Source of the DNA: Saltatorellus ferox
GTDB lineage: Bacteria > Planctomycetota > UBA1135 > GCA-002686595
NCBI GenBank assembly: GCA_007751475.1
Contig: CP036434.1
Coordinates: 186,001 to 250,000 of the forward strand
DNA: 64,000 nt
Direction of reading: 5' to 3'
Every line of letters begins with the position of its first letter. Position 1 is the first letter of the stretch. The notes under the pieces are model-generated. The model saw only the letters and a program-made list of their open reading frames with translations, searched no databases and was not told the origin of the DNA. Below, piece by piece: positions 43,506 through 51,308 of the stretch. The translations under genes were made by a program, and so were the position numbers.

Positions 43506-44936
43506 GTGAAGCCGAGTCCCAAGCCAGCCCCAGCCCCAGGCACGAGCGAGGCCGAAGGCGGGACGCTCCGCCGCGGGCCGCTCTCCGATGAGGTGGTGAA
43601 GCGCGGGATGCGCCTTTCCGTCCTCGAGGGCATCGCGTTCGCGATGATGGTCGGCCTGAGCGAGGCCTTCTTCCTTGCCGACGCAATCCGGCTCTCCGCC
43701 TCGCGCCTGGAGCAGGCGCTGGTCGTGACGGTGCCGCTCTTCGTGGGCTCGCTGGGTCCGCTGCTCGGCGTGGTGCTGCTCGCCAGGATGAGGGCGAGGA
43801 AGCCCCTCGTGGCATGCACCGCGCTGGCCCAGGCCCTCGGTCTTGCGGGTCTTTCCTTCGCGACCTACGCGGGCTTCTCCTCCCCGATCCTGCTCATCGT
43901 GGCGGCCACGCTCCACGGATTCTTCGGCCAGTCGGGCGGCTCCGCGTGGAGTTCCTGGTTCGGCGATCTCGTTCCAGAGGACGTCCGCGGTCGCTACTTC
44001 GCCGGGCGCAACCGATGGATCTACGGGGCCACGTTCGCAGCCATCCTCACGAGCGGTCTCGTCCTGAACTCGCTGGAAGCCAGGACGGTGATCGCCTCCG
44101 ACGGTGCCGGTAGCCCTGGCTTCGCGCTCATCTACGGCCTCGCCGCCCTCTTCCGTTTCGGCTCCGCGGCCCTCCACTTCGCAACGCCCGAGCCCCGCTT
44201 CGGCGGTCTCACGCCGATCAAGCGAGCCGCGCAGTTCACGAGAACCGCCAGTGGCCGCGGTCTCGTCCGTCTGATCCTGGCCAACGCGATCTTCTACTTC
44301 GCGGTCTACGTCGCGAGCCCCTACTTCGCCCCGTTCATGCTGGGCGAGCTGCACTTCACCTACCTCGAGTACACGGCCGCCACGACCATCGTGATCGCGG
44401 TCAAGGTCCTGGTGCTCTCCCGCTGGGGCAGCGTCGTCGACCAGATGGGCCCGCGCCCGGTCTTCTTCGTAGCCGCGTTGATCGTCGGCATCATTCCGCT
44501 GCCGTACCTCTGGACCGAGGGACTCGGCTGGGTGCTCGTGGGTCAGGCGCTCTCGGGTCTCTCGTGGGCGGCCTACGAACTCTCGCTCTTCAGCCTCCTG
44601 CTCAACCGCACCTACCGCGGAATCCGGCCCCACGTCTTCGCGCTCCAGAGCCTCCTGAACGGCGCCGCCCAGCTCGGCGGCAGCCTCGCGGGCGCCGCCC
44701 TCCTCGCGACGATCCCCGGAGCCGATCTGCGCCTGATCTTCGCCTTCAGCATGGGCCTCCGAGTGCTGGTCGCCCTCGCGCTCCCCGTTCTCGTTCCCGA
44801 GCAACGCAACGAACTGATGCTCGGCCGCCGCGCGGTCCTGATGCGAGTGATCGGCTTCCGCCCGTCGGGGGGCCTCTTGATGAGCGGCTCGTTGCGCGTC
44901 CGAAAGAGACGGGCCGAGCCGCAGGATCACGAGTAG
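43506..44936 (+). CDS. MFS transporter
   Basis: A 476-residue membrane protein with about twelve membrane segments and a GRYFAGRNRWIYG loop (an A-motif-like G-R/K-x-A-x-R) between segments 4 and 5. The two six-helix halves are visible: first from FAMMVGLSEAFFLADAI, second from LILANAIFYFAVYVASPYF. It resembles a group of MFS proteins found in planctomycetes and acidobacteria with no assigned substrate. GTG start at 43506. Converges on the SPFH gene, 10 bases apart. Confidence 0.85.
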   Translation: MKPSPKPAPAPGTSEAEGGTLRRGPLSDEVVKRGMRLSVLEGIAFAMMVGLSEAFFLADAIRLSASRLEQALVVTVPLFVGSLGPLLGVVLLARMRARKPLVACTALAQALGLAGLSFATYAGFSSPILLIVAATLHGFFGQSGGSAWSSWFGDLVPEDVRGRYFAGRNRWIYGATFAAILTSGLVLNSLEARTVIASDGAGSPGFALIYGLAALFRFGSAALHFATPEPRFGGLTPIKRAAQFTRTASGRGLVRLILANAIFYFAVYVASPYFAPFMLGELHFTYLEYTAATTIVIAVKVLVLSRWGSVVDQMGPRPVFFVAALIVGIIPLPYLWTEGLGWVLVGQALSGLSWAAYELSLFSLLLNRTYRGIRPHVFALQSLLNGAAQLGGSLAGAALLATIPGADLRLIFAFSMGLRVLVALALPVLVPEQRNELMLGRRAVLMRVIGFRPSGGLLMSGSLRVRKRRAEPQDHE

Positions 44937-44946
44937 ACGCTGACTC

Positions 44947-45858
44947 CTACATCCCTCCCGGGCCCGTGTTCAGCATCGGCTTCACGCTCTCCTGGCCGCA
45001 GAGCACCACCAAGAGGTTGCCCACGAGCATGGCCTTGCGGTCCTCGTCCAGGGTCACCACGTTCTTGCGGGCGAGCTGATCCAGCGCGTCCTCGACCATG
45101 CTGACCGCGCCTTCCACGATGAGGGCGCGCGCGGCGATGATCGCGCCGGCCTGCTGGCGCTGCAGCATGGCGGACGCGATCTCCTGGGCGTAGGCAAGAT
45201 GGTTGAGGCGCGCTTCGATGACTTCGATGCCAGCTTCCTTCAGTCGGCCGGTCAGCTCCTTCTCCAGCTCCTCCGCCACCTCGTCGGTGGAGCCGCGCAG
45301 GGTGATTTCCGCGCCCTCCGCCTGGAGATCGTCGTAGGGGTACTTGGTGGCCATGTGCCGGAGCGCCGCTTCGGACTGGACGTGGACGTACTCTTCGTAG
45401 TCCTCCACGTCGAACGATGCGCGCGCGGTGTCCTGGACGCGCCAGACCACGACGGCGGAGATCTCGATCGGGTTGCCGAGGAGGTCGTTCACCTTCAGCT
45501 TCGAACCGTCGAGGTTGTGCGCGCGTAGCGACAGCTTGCGCTTCGACGTGAACGGGTTGGTCCAGAAGAAACCGTCTTGCCGGACGGTGCCGCGGTAGCG
45601 GCCGAAGAGAACGAGCACCCGCGCCTGGTTCGGGTCGACGATGAAGAAGCCGTTCAGGTGAAAGAGGCTGATCACCAGCATCAGGACGGCCGAGATCATG
45701 AAGGTGGCACCCACGGCCCTATCCCCATGGTCGAGCTGACCGCCTCCCAGGGCGAAGAGGGCGATCACGCCGAGGAAGAGGAGCGCTTGCATTCCCAGCA
45801 TGGGCCAGCCACCGAGGGGATCGAGGCTCTTCTCTTGGGAGACGGGGCGGTCAGACAT
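44947..45858 (-). CDS. SPFH/Band-7 domain membrane protein
   Basis: A 303-residue stomatin/prohibitin-family protein. Two N-terminal membrane segments (about 20-45 and 55-80) are followed by the band-7 domain: [21 protein letters not shown], the [19 protein letters not shown] strand and [15 protein letters not shown]. The C-terminal half is a long helix with Ala/Glu/Gln-rich repeats ([20 protein letters not shown]) that drives oligomer formation. Such proteins scaffold membrane microdomains. No partner protease (NfeD-type) gene is adjacent. ATG at 45858 ([10 protein letters not shown]) is preferred over 45906. Confidence 0.9.
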   Translation of the reverse strand: MSDRPVSQEKSLDPLGGWPMLGMQALLFLGVIALFALGGGQLDHGDRAVGATFMISAVLMLVISLFHLNGFFIVDPNQARVLVLFGRYRGTVRQDGFFWTNPFTSKRKLSLRAHNLDGSKLKVNDLLGNPIEISAVVVWRVQDTARASFDVEDYEEYVHVQSEAALRHMATKYPYDDLQAEGAEITLRGSTDEVAEELEKELTGRLKEAGIEVIEARLNHLAYAQEIASAMLQRQQAGAIIAARALIVEGAVSMVEDALDQLARKNVVTLDEDRKAMLVGNLLVVLCGQESVKPMLNTGPGGM

Positions 45859-45989
45859 GGAGGGGGCTCCTGGGGTGGCGGGAAGGATGGGGAACGAATC
45901 CATCACCCTACGACTCGCCGTCGAAGTGCATTCGATCCCGGCACCGAATCCTGGACGCTCTCACTGTGAGGCGGCGCGACGCCGTCTGC

Positions 45990-46025
45990 GGTGCCTTCTA
46001 TGGGGCCTTCTATGGTGCCTTCTAT
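45990..46025. repeat. 12-bp unit, three tandem copies, after a stop codon
   Basis: Units GGTGCCTTCTAT (45990-46001), GGGGCCTTCTAT (46002-46013) and GGTGCCTTCTAT (46014-46025). They begin 14 bases past the stop of the minus-strand membrane protein gene. On the minus strand the copies are in one frame and would read IEGT, IEGP and IEGT. Confidence 0.88.
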
Positions 46026-46039
46026 CGGGCCGCCCGGCC

Positions 46040-46615
46040 TCAGGCGCCGTGGATCTCCATGAGCTCGCTCAGCGGGATCGGCTCCGACTGGCGCCAGGGC
46101 ACGAACGGGCGGACGATGAGGAGCCCCAATCCGAAGAGCATGGCGGAGGGCAAGAGGCCTTCCAGGATCTTGGACGACCGCTGGTCGGTCAGCCACGCGG
46201 CGAGCGGGAGCCCGATCCCGGCGAGGGCCGCCGTGAGCCCCATGAGGAAGAACGCCCAGGTCATGGCGCTTCCCGTGCCGAGATGGGCGCGGAGGTCGGG
46301 CCGATGGGTGGCCAGTCCGTTCAGCAGCGCGATGACCGCCCGGTGATAGGTCCCAAGGTCACCGGAGTTCGGGTCCTCCGATTCGTAAGTGTTGCAAGGG
46401 AGGCGAAGTCGCCCGCCTGGCTGCATTACGTCCAGCCAGCGCGAGGTGAGGCCGCGCGTGGTGATCTCCCCGTACCGCACCGCCGTTGCATTCGTCCACT
46501 CCAGCCGCTCCGAGGGCGCGCCGGAGGCACGGCCCAGCGAAGCGCCCTCGTCGTCGATCGTGAGGCGGATCCTGCGCCCCAGAGGCGCCTTCTTGTACTC
46601 GAATGTTTCGTTCAT
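46040..46615 (-). CDS. membrane protein with N-terminal soluble domain, function unknown
   Basis: A 191-residue protein from the ATG at 46615. Residues 1-100 form a soluble beta-rich part (GRRIRLTIDDEGASLGRAS, RWLDVMQPGGRLRLPCNTYE) resembling a PH-like domain; residues 118-165 form two membrane helices (MTWAFFLMGLTAALAGIGLPLAAWL and ILEGLLPSAMLFGLGLLIV, each described here in part). No family recognised. The frame continues upstream without a stop to an ATG at 46870, so a longer product is possible, but the linking stretch looks non-coding. Confidence 0.62.
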   Translation of the reverse strand: MNETFEYKKAPLGRRIRLTIDDEGASLGRASGAPSERLEWTNATAVRYGEITTRGLTSRWLDVMQPGGRLRLPCNTYESEDPNSGDLGTYHRAVIALLNGLATHRPDLRAHLGTGSAMTWAFFLMGLTAALAGIGLPLAAWLTDQRSSKILEGLLPSAMLFGLGLLIVRPFVPWRQSEPIPLSELMEIHGA

Positions 46616-46958
46616 GGCTCTGACCTGCGCTTCCGCGGTACAGACCCATGCGAGGACCTTCGTGCGGGTCCGACACGAAACCCCTGAAAACGAAATCGAT
46701 GGGTGACTGCCTGAGCCGAGTGGATCAGCGCTCGGACCCCTTCCGCGCCCATCGAACGGGCACGGTCCCTCGCCTTCTTCATACGGGCAGTGGGTCGGCG
46801 CCGCGGCGTCGACCCACTGCGGGAAGACGAAGAACTCGACGAACTGCCGATGCGGGCTCTCCCACTTCATCGGGAACGGCAGCGTGGCCTGGGTCCCGAG
46901 GCCGGCCGCCGCCAGCGAGCCCTTGGAGCACCACCTGCATGTCTTGGAAGGTGTTCAT
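46616..46958 (-). pseudogene. possible frameshifted upstream reading frame in a 396-base gap
   Basis: The 46616-47011 gap has no clear intact gene. On the minus strand an ATG at 46958 starts MNTFQDMQVVLQGLAGG; after a one-base shift in a C/G-rich run near 46900, the frame reads GLGTQATLPFPMKWESPH and then FVEFFVFPQWVDAAAPTH, which is far less arginine-rich than shadow frames here and looks coding. It then runs in frame into the downstream membrane protein gene. It could be a decayed gene start or a sequencing error. Confidence 0.3.
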
Positions 46959-47011
46959 GGCCCTCTACTGCCGCCGAAATTCAGAGCGCGGACGGAATCG
47001 CCCCGTTTCCG

Positions 47012-47569
47012 TCAGGGCATGCACATGGCCGTCGAGATCTCGGCGGCCCTGGCCTCGCCTTCGAGGTCGGTCACCAGCGCCAGCGCGAACTCGAAGGCCG
47101 ACCCGGGCCCAAGGCTCGTCAGGAGTTCGCCGTCACGCACCACTCGATCGCCGCCGAGGGTGGCGCCCGCGGCCCGCATCTCCTCGTGCACGCTCGGGTG
47201 CCCCGTAAGAGTGCGGCCTTCGGCGAGACCGGCCTTCTTCAGGACGAGCGGTGCCGCGCAGATCGCGGCGGTCAGCCGGCCCGCGGCCGCGCTGGCTCGC
47301 ACCGCCGCGACGACCCTCGGGTCATCGCGCATCGCGATCGTTCCGCCGAGCCCGCCCGGCAACGCGACCGCGTCGAAGGCGCGGTCCGTCATCTCGTCCA
47401 TGTCGGCCTCGGCGACCACCGTGATCCCGCGGCTCCCGAGCACGGGCCCCGCTCCCTCGAGACCCGCGACGATCACCTCGATCCCGGCCCTCCGCAGAAC
47501 GTCGATGAGGATCACGGCTTCCATCTCCTCGAAGCCCTCGGCCAGCGGCACCAGCACGGTTTTCTTCAT
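47012..47569 (-). CDS. DJ-1/PfpI family protein (YajL-like)
   Basis: A 185-residue cytoplasmic alpha/beta protein of the DJ-1 group. It begins TVLVPLAEGFEEMEAVILID, with the conserved glutamate of the DJ-1 active site in GFEEMEA, and carries the nucleophile elbow AAICAAPLVL (Cys near residue 104). The end has FEFALALVTDLEG. DJ-1/YajL proteins are stress-related chaperones and proposed glyoxalase/deglycase enzymes. It sits downstream of a serine hydrolase gene on the same strand (22 bases), so the two may be co-transcribed. Confidence 0.9.
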   Translation of the reverse strand: MKKTVLVPLAEGFEEMEAVILIDVLRRAGIEVIVAGLEGAGPVLGSRGITVVAEADMDEMTDRAFDAVALPGGLGGTIAMRDDPRVVAAVRASAAAGRLTAAICAAPLVLKKAGLAEGRTLTGHPSVHEEMRAAGATLGGDRVVRDGELLTSLGPGSAFEFALALVTDLEGEARAAEISTAMCMP

Positions 47570-47591
47570 GCCGCTACCGTACCGACTCTTT

Positions 47592-48935
47592 CTATGGCGC
47601 GATGGAGTTCACGCCGGGAATGAGCGCGCTGTTGTGCAGGCTCCCCAGGGCAGCGGTCGCAGCGTAGTAGGGGTAGGGCGGCACCACCAGCTGCCCGCTG
47701 CGACTCGTGCCCAGCACATCCGCGTGCCGGAGATCGAAGACGTCCCGGATCGGCTCCTGGGAGCCCACGACGCGCACGCTTCTCGCGCCCGCCGGCGGAG
47801 TCCACGAGAGCGTCACCCCGGCGCTGCTCGCAGCGGCCCGCAGCCCCTCGATCTGGCGCGCCTCGACGGCCGCGCGCGCCACCGTGAAGAGACCGAGAGA
47901 CGCTCTCACCGACGCCTGCGAGCCCGCAGGTACGTCGGTGATCAGCGCCGCCGTCAGCCCGCGACGTCGATCCATCCAGACGAAGCTTCCCCACGCGCCC
48001 GCGCCGACGATCTCTTCGACGTGCTGGCTCGTGGGATGCTCGGCGAGCACCCAGCCTCCGAAACCGTAGTCGGGATCGACGCCGTAGGGGTAGTCCGGGT
48101 GCATCGCGGGGAACGGCGAGCCTTCCACCGGGAGACCCCGCGTGTGATTGGTGAAGAAGCGCTCGATGGAAGCAGGCTGGAGGATCGGCTGGCCGCGGAA
48201 CTGGCCCTCGTCGAGGATCATGTCGGCGAAGCGCATCACGTCCAGCGCGGTGCTGCGCGCGCCGCCGGGCACGCAGGGGTTCGGCGTGAACTGAAGGTAG
48301 TCGGTCGCGTTCATGCCCAGCGGATGCAGGATGCGCTGGCTCGCGAGGGCCTCCCAGCTGAGCCCGGCGCGCTGGGCCGCGAGGTAGCCCGTGACCTGCA
48401 TGCCTGCGCCGTCGTAGCCGAGCCGCTCGCCCGCAGGGAAGAGCACGAAGCCGTTGGTGCCGATCTGCACGACCGACTGCCAGTGGGTGAAGAACGGCAG
48501 GTGTTCGTAGGCGAGCGGCGCGTCGATTCCGTGGCGCATGGCCCAGCAGTCGAGCACGGTCGCGTCGCCGATGCCGGGGCGCGGGAAGAGCAGCGGGTAC
48601 GCATCGCCGACCCGCTCGTCGAGCGTCAAGAGCCCATCCTCGACGGCGCCAAGGATCACTCCGCTCGACAGAGACTTCGTGAGCGACGCCATCCGCGTCT
48701 GCGTGTCGAAGTCGATCGTGCCGCGCTGAAAGCGATAGATCTCGCGACCGTTCTGGCGCACGAGCACCGCAACGTTTCCCGAGAGCTTCGGCAGCTCGGC
48801 CTCCAGCAGCGTCGTGGCGTCGCGGAAGTCGTAGGGGCCAGGCACGCGCCCCGGGTCTCGATCCGGGCTCGACGGCAGCGACACAGTGGCCTGGGTCAGT
48901 AGCGAGAGGGCAGCGACGGCGAGGTTCAAATGCAT
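47592..48935 (-). CDS. beta-lactamase-fold serine hydrolase, exported (second copy type)
   Basis: A 447-residue exported hydrolase. Signal NLAVAALSLLTQATV; SLTK in RMASLTKSLSSG is the nucleophile motif, YDG in LGYDGAGMQVTGYL sits where YxN is expected (with a substitution at the third position), and GAGAWGSFVW fills the HxG position. The catalytic domain ends near residue 350; the last ~95 residues (AGVTLSWTPPAGARSVRVVG) look like a fibronectin-type III-like domain. The unusual YxN and HxG versions resemble esterase EstB relatives. Start at 48935 precedes the signal. Not closely similar to the hydrolase at 41928. Confidence 0.82.
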   Translation of the reverse strand: MHLNLAVAALSLLTQATVSLPSSPDRDPGRVPGPYDFRDATTLLEAELPKLSGNVAVLVRQNGREIYRFQRGTIDFDTQTRMASLTKSLSSGVILGAVEDGLLTLDERVGDAYPLLFPRPGIGDATVLDCWAMRHGIDAPLAYEHLPFFTHWQSVVQIGTNGFVLFPAGERLGYDGAGMQVTGYLAAQRAGLSWEALASQRILHPLGMNATDYLQFTPNPCVPGGARSTALDVMRFADMILDEGQFRGQPILQPASIERFFTNHTRGLPVEGSPFPAMHPDYPYGVDPDYGFGGWVLAEHPTSQHVEEIVGAGAWGSFVWMDRRRGLTAALITDVPAGSQASVRASLGLFTVARAAVEARQIEGLRAAASSAGVTLSWTPPAGARSVRVVGSQEPIRDVFDLRHADVLGTSRSGQLVVPPYPYYAATAALGSLHNSALIPGVNSIAP

Positions 48936-49036
48936 GGCGTGTTTCGGGGGGGCCGTGGAGGTTCCCCACCCTGAACCCGTCGCGCCCCGCGGGGTTCCGG
49001 ACGAAGACACGCTTCTTCGGCCCGGCTCCGCGGACC

Positions 49037-49561
49037 TCAGACGATCGGATCGGGACAGTGCTCTCGCCGCCCGCAGTCGCCGCAGTGCTCTCCCAGGTAC
49101 AGCCGATCCAGCTCCTCCATCAGCGCCTCGATGGTCGCCAGGTCGTCGGTCAGGATCCCCGCCTCGAAGTTCCGCCGCTTCGGCGACTTGGCCCCGATGC
49201 CCGCGCCCGTCAGGTTCGCCGACCCGATGTACGCCATGCGGCCGTCCACGATGATGACCTTCATGTGCATCCGCGGGCAGAGGATGCGCTCGAACCGGTC
49301 GCTCTGGATCAGCGCGGGAAAGCGATCGAAGTCCTCGCGGAACGCGGGGCCGGGCTCCTTGGCGTGGATCAGCCGCACCTCGACGCCGTCCTTCACGAGA
49401 TCGGAGAGCACGGAGAGGAACGGCACGTACTTGCCGCGCGCGCCCTCGACGTGCACGTCCTTGATGTCCGCGGTGGCGATCCAGAGGAAGCGCTCGGCCC
49501 GCGGCACCACGTCGTCCATGACGCGCTCGTAGTGACGCTCGTTGAGGATCAGTTCGTGCAT
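49037..49561 (-). CDS. phospholipase D-like protein with one HKD motif
   Basis: A 174-residue protein with one PLD catalytic motif, HMKVIIVDGRMAYIGSANL (H-x-K and the later G-S-x-N, about residues 100-118). The first 95 residues fit the first half of a PLD domain, including IATADIKDVHVEGARGKYVP. A single-motif PLD works as a dimer, as in the Nuc endonuclease. The C-terminus is unusual: HCGDCGRREHCPDP has three cysteines and a histidine that may bind metal. No signal peptide. Substrate (phospholipid or nucleic acid) unknown. Confidence 0.82.
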   Translation of the reverse strand: MHELILNERHYERVMDDVVPRAERFLWIATADIKDVHVEGARGKYVPFLSVLSDLVKDGVEVRLIHAKEPGPAFREDFDRFPALIQSDRFERILCPRMHMKVIIVDGRMAYIGSANLTGAGIGAKSPKRRNFEAGILTDDLATIEALMEELDRLYLGEHCGDCGRREHCPDPIV

Positions 49562-49607
49562 GATTCAGGGCACTAGCCGATGTGGCGCGTTCCGAACGCC
49601 GTGCGTT

Positions 49608-51299
49608 TCACTGGAACGTGATCGAGCGCGCATCGCTGAAGTTGGAGACCACGGACCCGCCAACGGTATCGCGGTACCAGCACTGGAAGTTCCAGGTTTG
49701 ACCCGCGAGAACGGCTACGAAACCGAGGGGCTGGGGCACCGCGCCGAGGTCGGTGCGGAGTTCGATCGAGCCGAGCGTTCCGCTGGAGGCCGCGCTCGAG
49801 TTGAAGCGGCCGATGCTGCCCGCGAGGCAGAGGTTGCCGAGGCTGCCGCCGGCGCCCGGCGCGAAACCCTGGGTCTGCGAAAGCAGGAAGTAGCCGAACG
49901 AGAACCTCGGCATCCGATCGCAGCGAAGCACGAGGTCGTTGCCCGAGGTTACGGCGTTGCCGCGCGTCGTCATCTGCGCAGGTTGACCCGTGGAGTTCGC
50001 GACCGCTGGGCCGCAGTATTCGGTGCCCTGGTCCGGCGAACGGAAGGCACGGACTCGGCCAAGGTCGGCCACCACGAGGTAGCCGTCACCGCCGAGGGCG
50101 GGTCCGCCCTGGTTCTGGCGCTGGAAGTTCAGGGTGAAGTGCAGGGTCTGGAGATCGGCGCTGAAAGCCCAGAGCCTGCCGTCGCCCAGCGGGTTGCTCG
50201 CGAAACCGTTGGAGACGTAGACGGTGCCGGCGGCGTCGACCGCCGTCTGGGGCGACGGATTGCCGAGCGGCGCGAGCACGCCAGCGTTGGCCGTCTCCGA
50301 ACCGGTCGCCGGGTCGAGACGAACGAACTCATCGGACGGGTTGAGGGTGTAGACGCTGCCGTCGGCGGCGACGCCGTGCTCGTGCCCGGTGGTCCAGCGG
50401 ATCGGCACGGACCAGCGCTGAACGAGCGCGGTCCCCGTGTCGTCGAACGCGTAGAGGAAGTCCGTCGCCGGGTTGTTCTGGGACCTCGCGAAGTAGACGG
50501 TTCCGTCGGGCGCGACGAACGGGCTGTTCTGGGCCGTGAATCCTGGCAGGACCGGGCTTTCGTACAGCACGGCGCCGGTGGCGAGGTCCAGCTTGCCGAC
50601 CGAGTTGCCGCCGGGAGCGGGCTGGTCGAAGTAGATGGCTTCATTCCAGATCGCCACGCCGCAGTTGCCGGAGACCGGGCAGAAGCGAGGCGTCTCCCAC
50701 TCGGTTGCGCCCGTCGCGCCGTCGATACGAACGACGCGGTCCGCGTCGCCGACGACGAGGTCGCCGTCGGCCGTGAAGACGACGCCGTCGTAGGCGAAGG
50801 CCTCGGTGATCGCGGCGGAGGTCCAGAGCGGCGCGCCGGTCGCGGCATCCAGCGCGCGGATCGGCCCGGGCTTGCCGTTCTGCGTGCGCGCTGCGTAGAC
50901 GCGCCCGGAGTTCACGCCGCCGATCCAGGCGATGAACTCCGTGGCGGGATCGCCACCGTAGGGCAGCGACGTCCGCCAGTTCACGGTGCCGGTCGCGAGG
51001 TCGTAGCAAAGGATCTCGTCGTTCGCCGATCCGCCGGCGGCGGGGAAACCGGTCTCGCGCACGACGAAGACCTGGCCGTCCGCGATGTACGGCATCCAGG
51101 TGATGACCGATGGATTGGCGGTGTCGCGCCAGGCGAGGTCGGGAGCGATGGGGCCGATGGCGCCGGAGCGACCGTTGCGCGCGGCGTTCCCACCCAGGTT
51201 GCCGAAGTCCTGGGCCCAGGTCGTGGCCGACGTAACGGCGGAGAGGCTGGAGAGGAGAACCACCGCCAGGGAGACGCTGCGAAGGGCTGGGACTTGCAT
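49608..51299 (-). CDS. secreted PQQ-type beta-propeller protein with shared C-terminal domain
   Basis: A 563-residue exported protein. Signal SLAVVLLSSLSAVTSATTWA. Residues about 35-420 form a propeller of eight or so blades with motifs LCYDLATGTVNWRTSLP, IRALDAATGAPLWTSAA, RIDGATGATEWETPRF and VGKLDLATGAVLYESPV, the W-motif/A-T-G turn of PQQ-like repeats. The cofactor residues are not demonstrable, so this is a PQQ-like scaffold rather than a dehydrogenase. The last 136 residues are the shared C-terminal domain. Expected on the surface or released. Confidence 0.85.
   Translation of the reverse strand: MQVPALRSVSLAVVLLSSLSAVTSATTWAQDFGNLGGNAARNGRSGAIGPIAPDLAWRDTANPSVITWMPYIADGQVFVVRETGFPAAGGSANDEILCYDLATGTVNWRTSLPYGGDPATEFIAWIGGVNSGRVYAARTQNGKPGPIRALDAATGAPLWTSAAITEAFAYDGVVFTADGDLVVGDADRVVRIDGATGATEWETPRFCPVSGNCGVAIWNEAIYFDQPAPGGNSVGKLDLATGAVLYESPVLPGFTAQNSPFVAPDGTVYFARSQNNPATDFLYAFDDTGTALVQRWSVPIRWTTGHEHGVAADGSVYTLNPSDEFVRLDPATGSETANAGVLAPLGNPSPQTAVDAAGTVYVSNGFASNPLGDGRLWAFSADLQTLHFTLNFQRQNQGGPALGGDGYLVVADLGRVRAFRSPDQGTEYCGPAVANSTGQPAQMTTRGNAVTSGNDLVLRCDRMPRFSFGYFLLSQTQGFAPGAGGSLGNLCLAGSIGRFNSSAASSGTLGSIELRTDLGAVPQPLGFVAVLAGQTWNFQCWYRDTVGGSVVSNFSDARSITFQ
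49611..50018 (-). other. shared C-terminal domain, copy 3
   Basis: Codes for 136 residues opening YCGPAVANSTGQP. It carries SQTQGFAPGAGG, GNLCLAG, QPLGFVAV and TWNFQCWYRDTVGGSVVSNF in the same order and spacing as copy 2 at 37562-37972. Both end in ITFQ/IQFQ just before the stop. Confidence 0.82.
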
Positions 51300-51308
51300 C
51301 GTTCCAGT

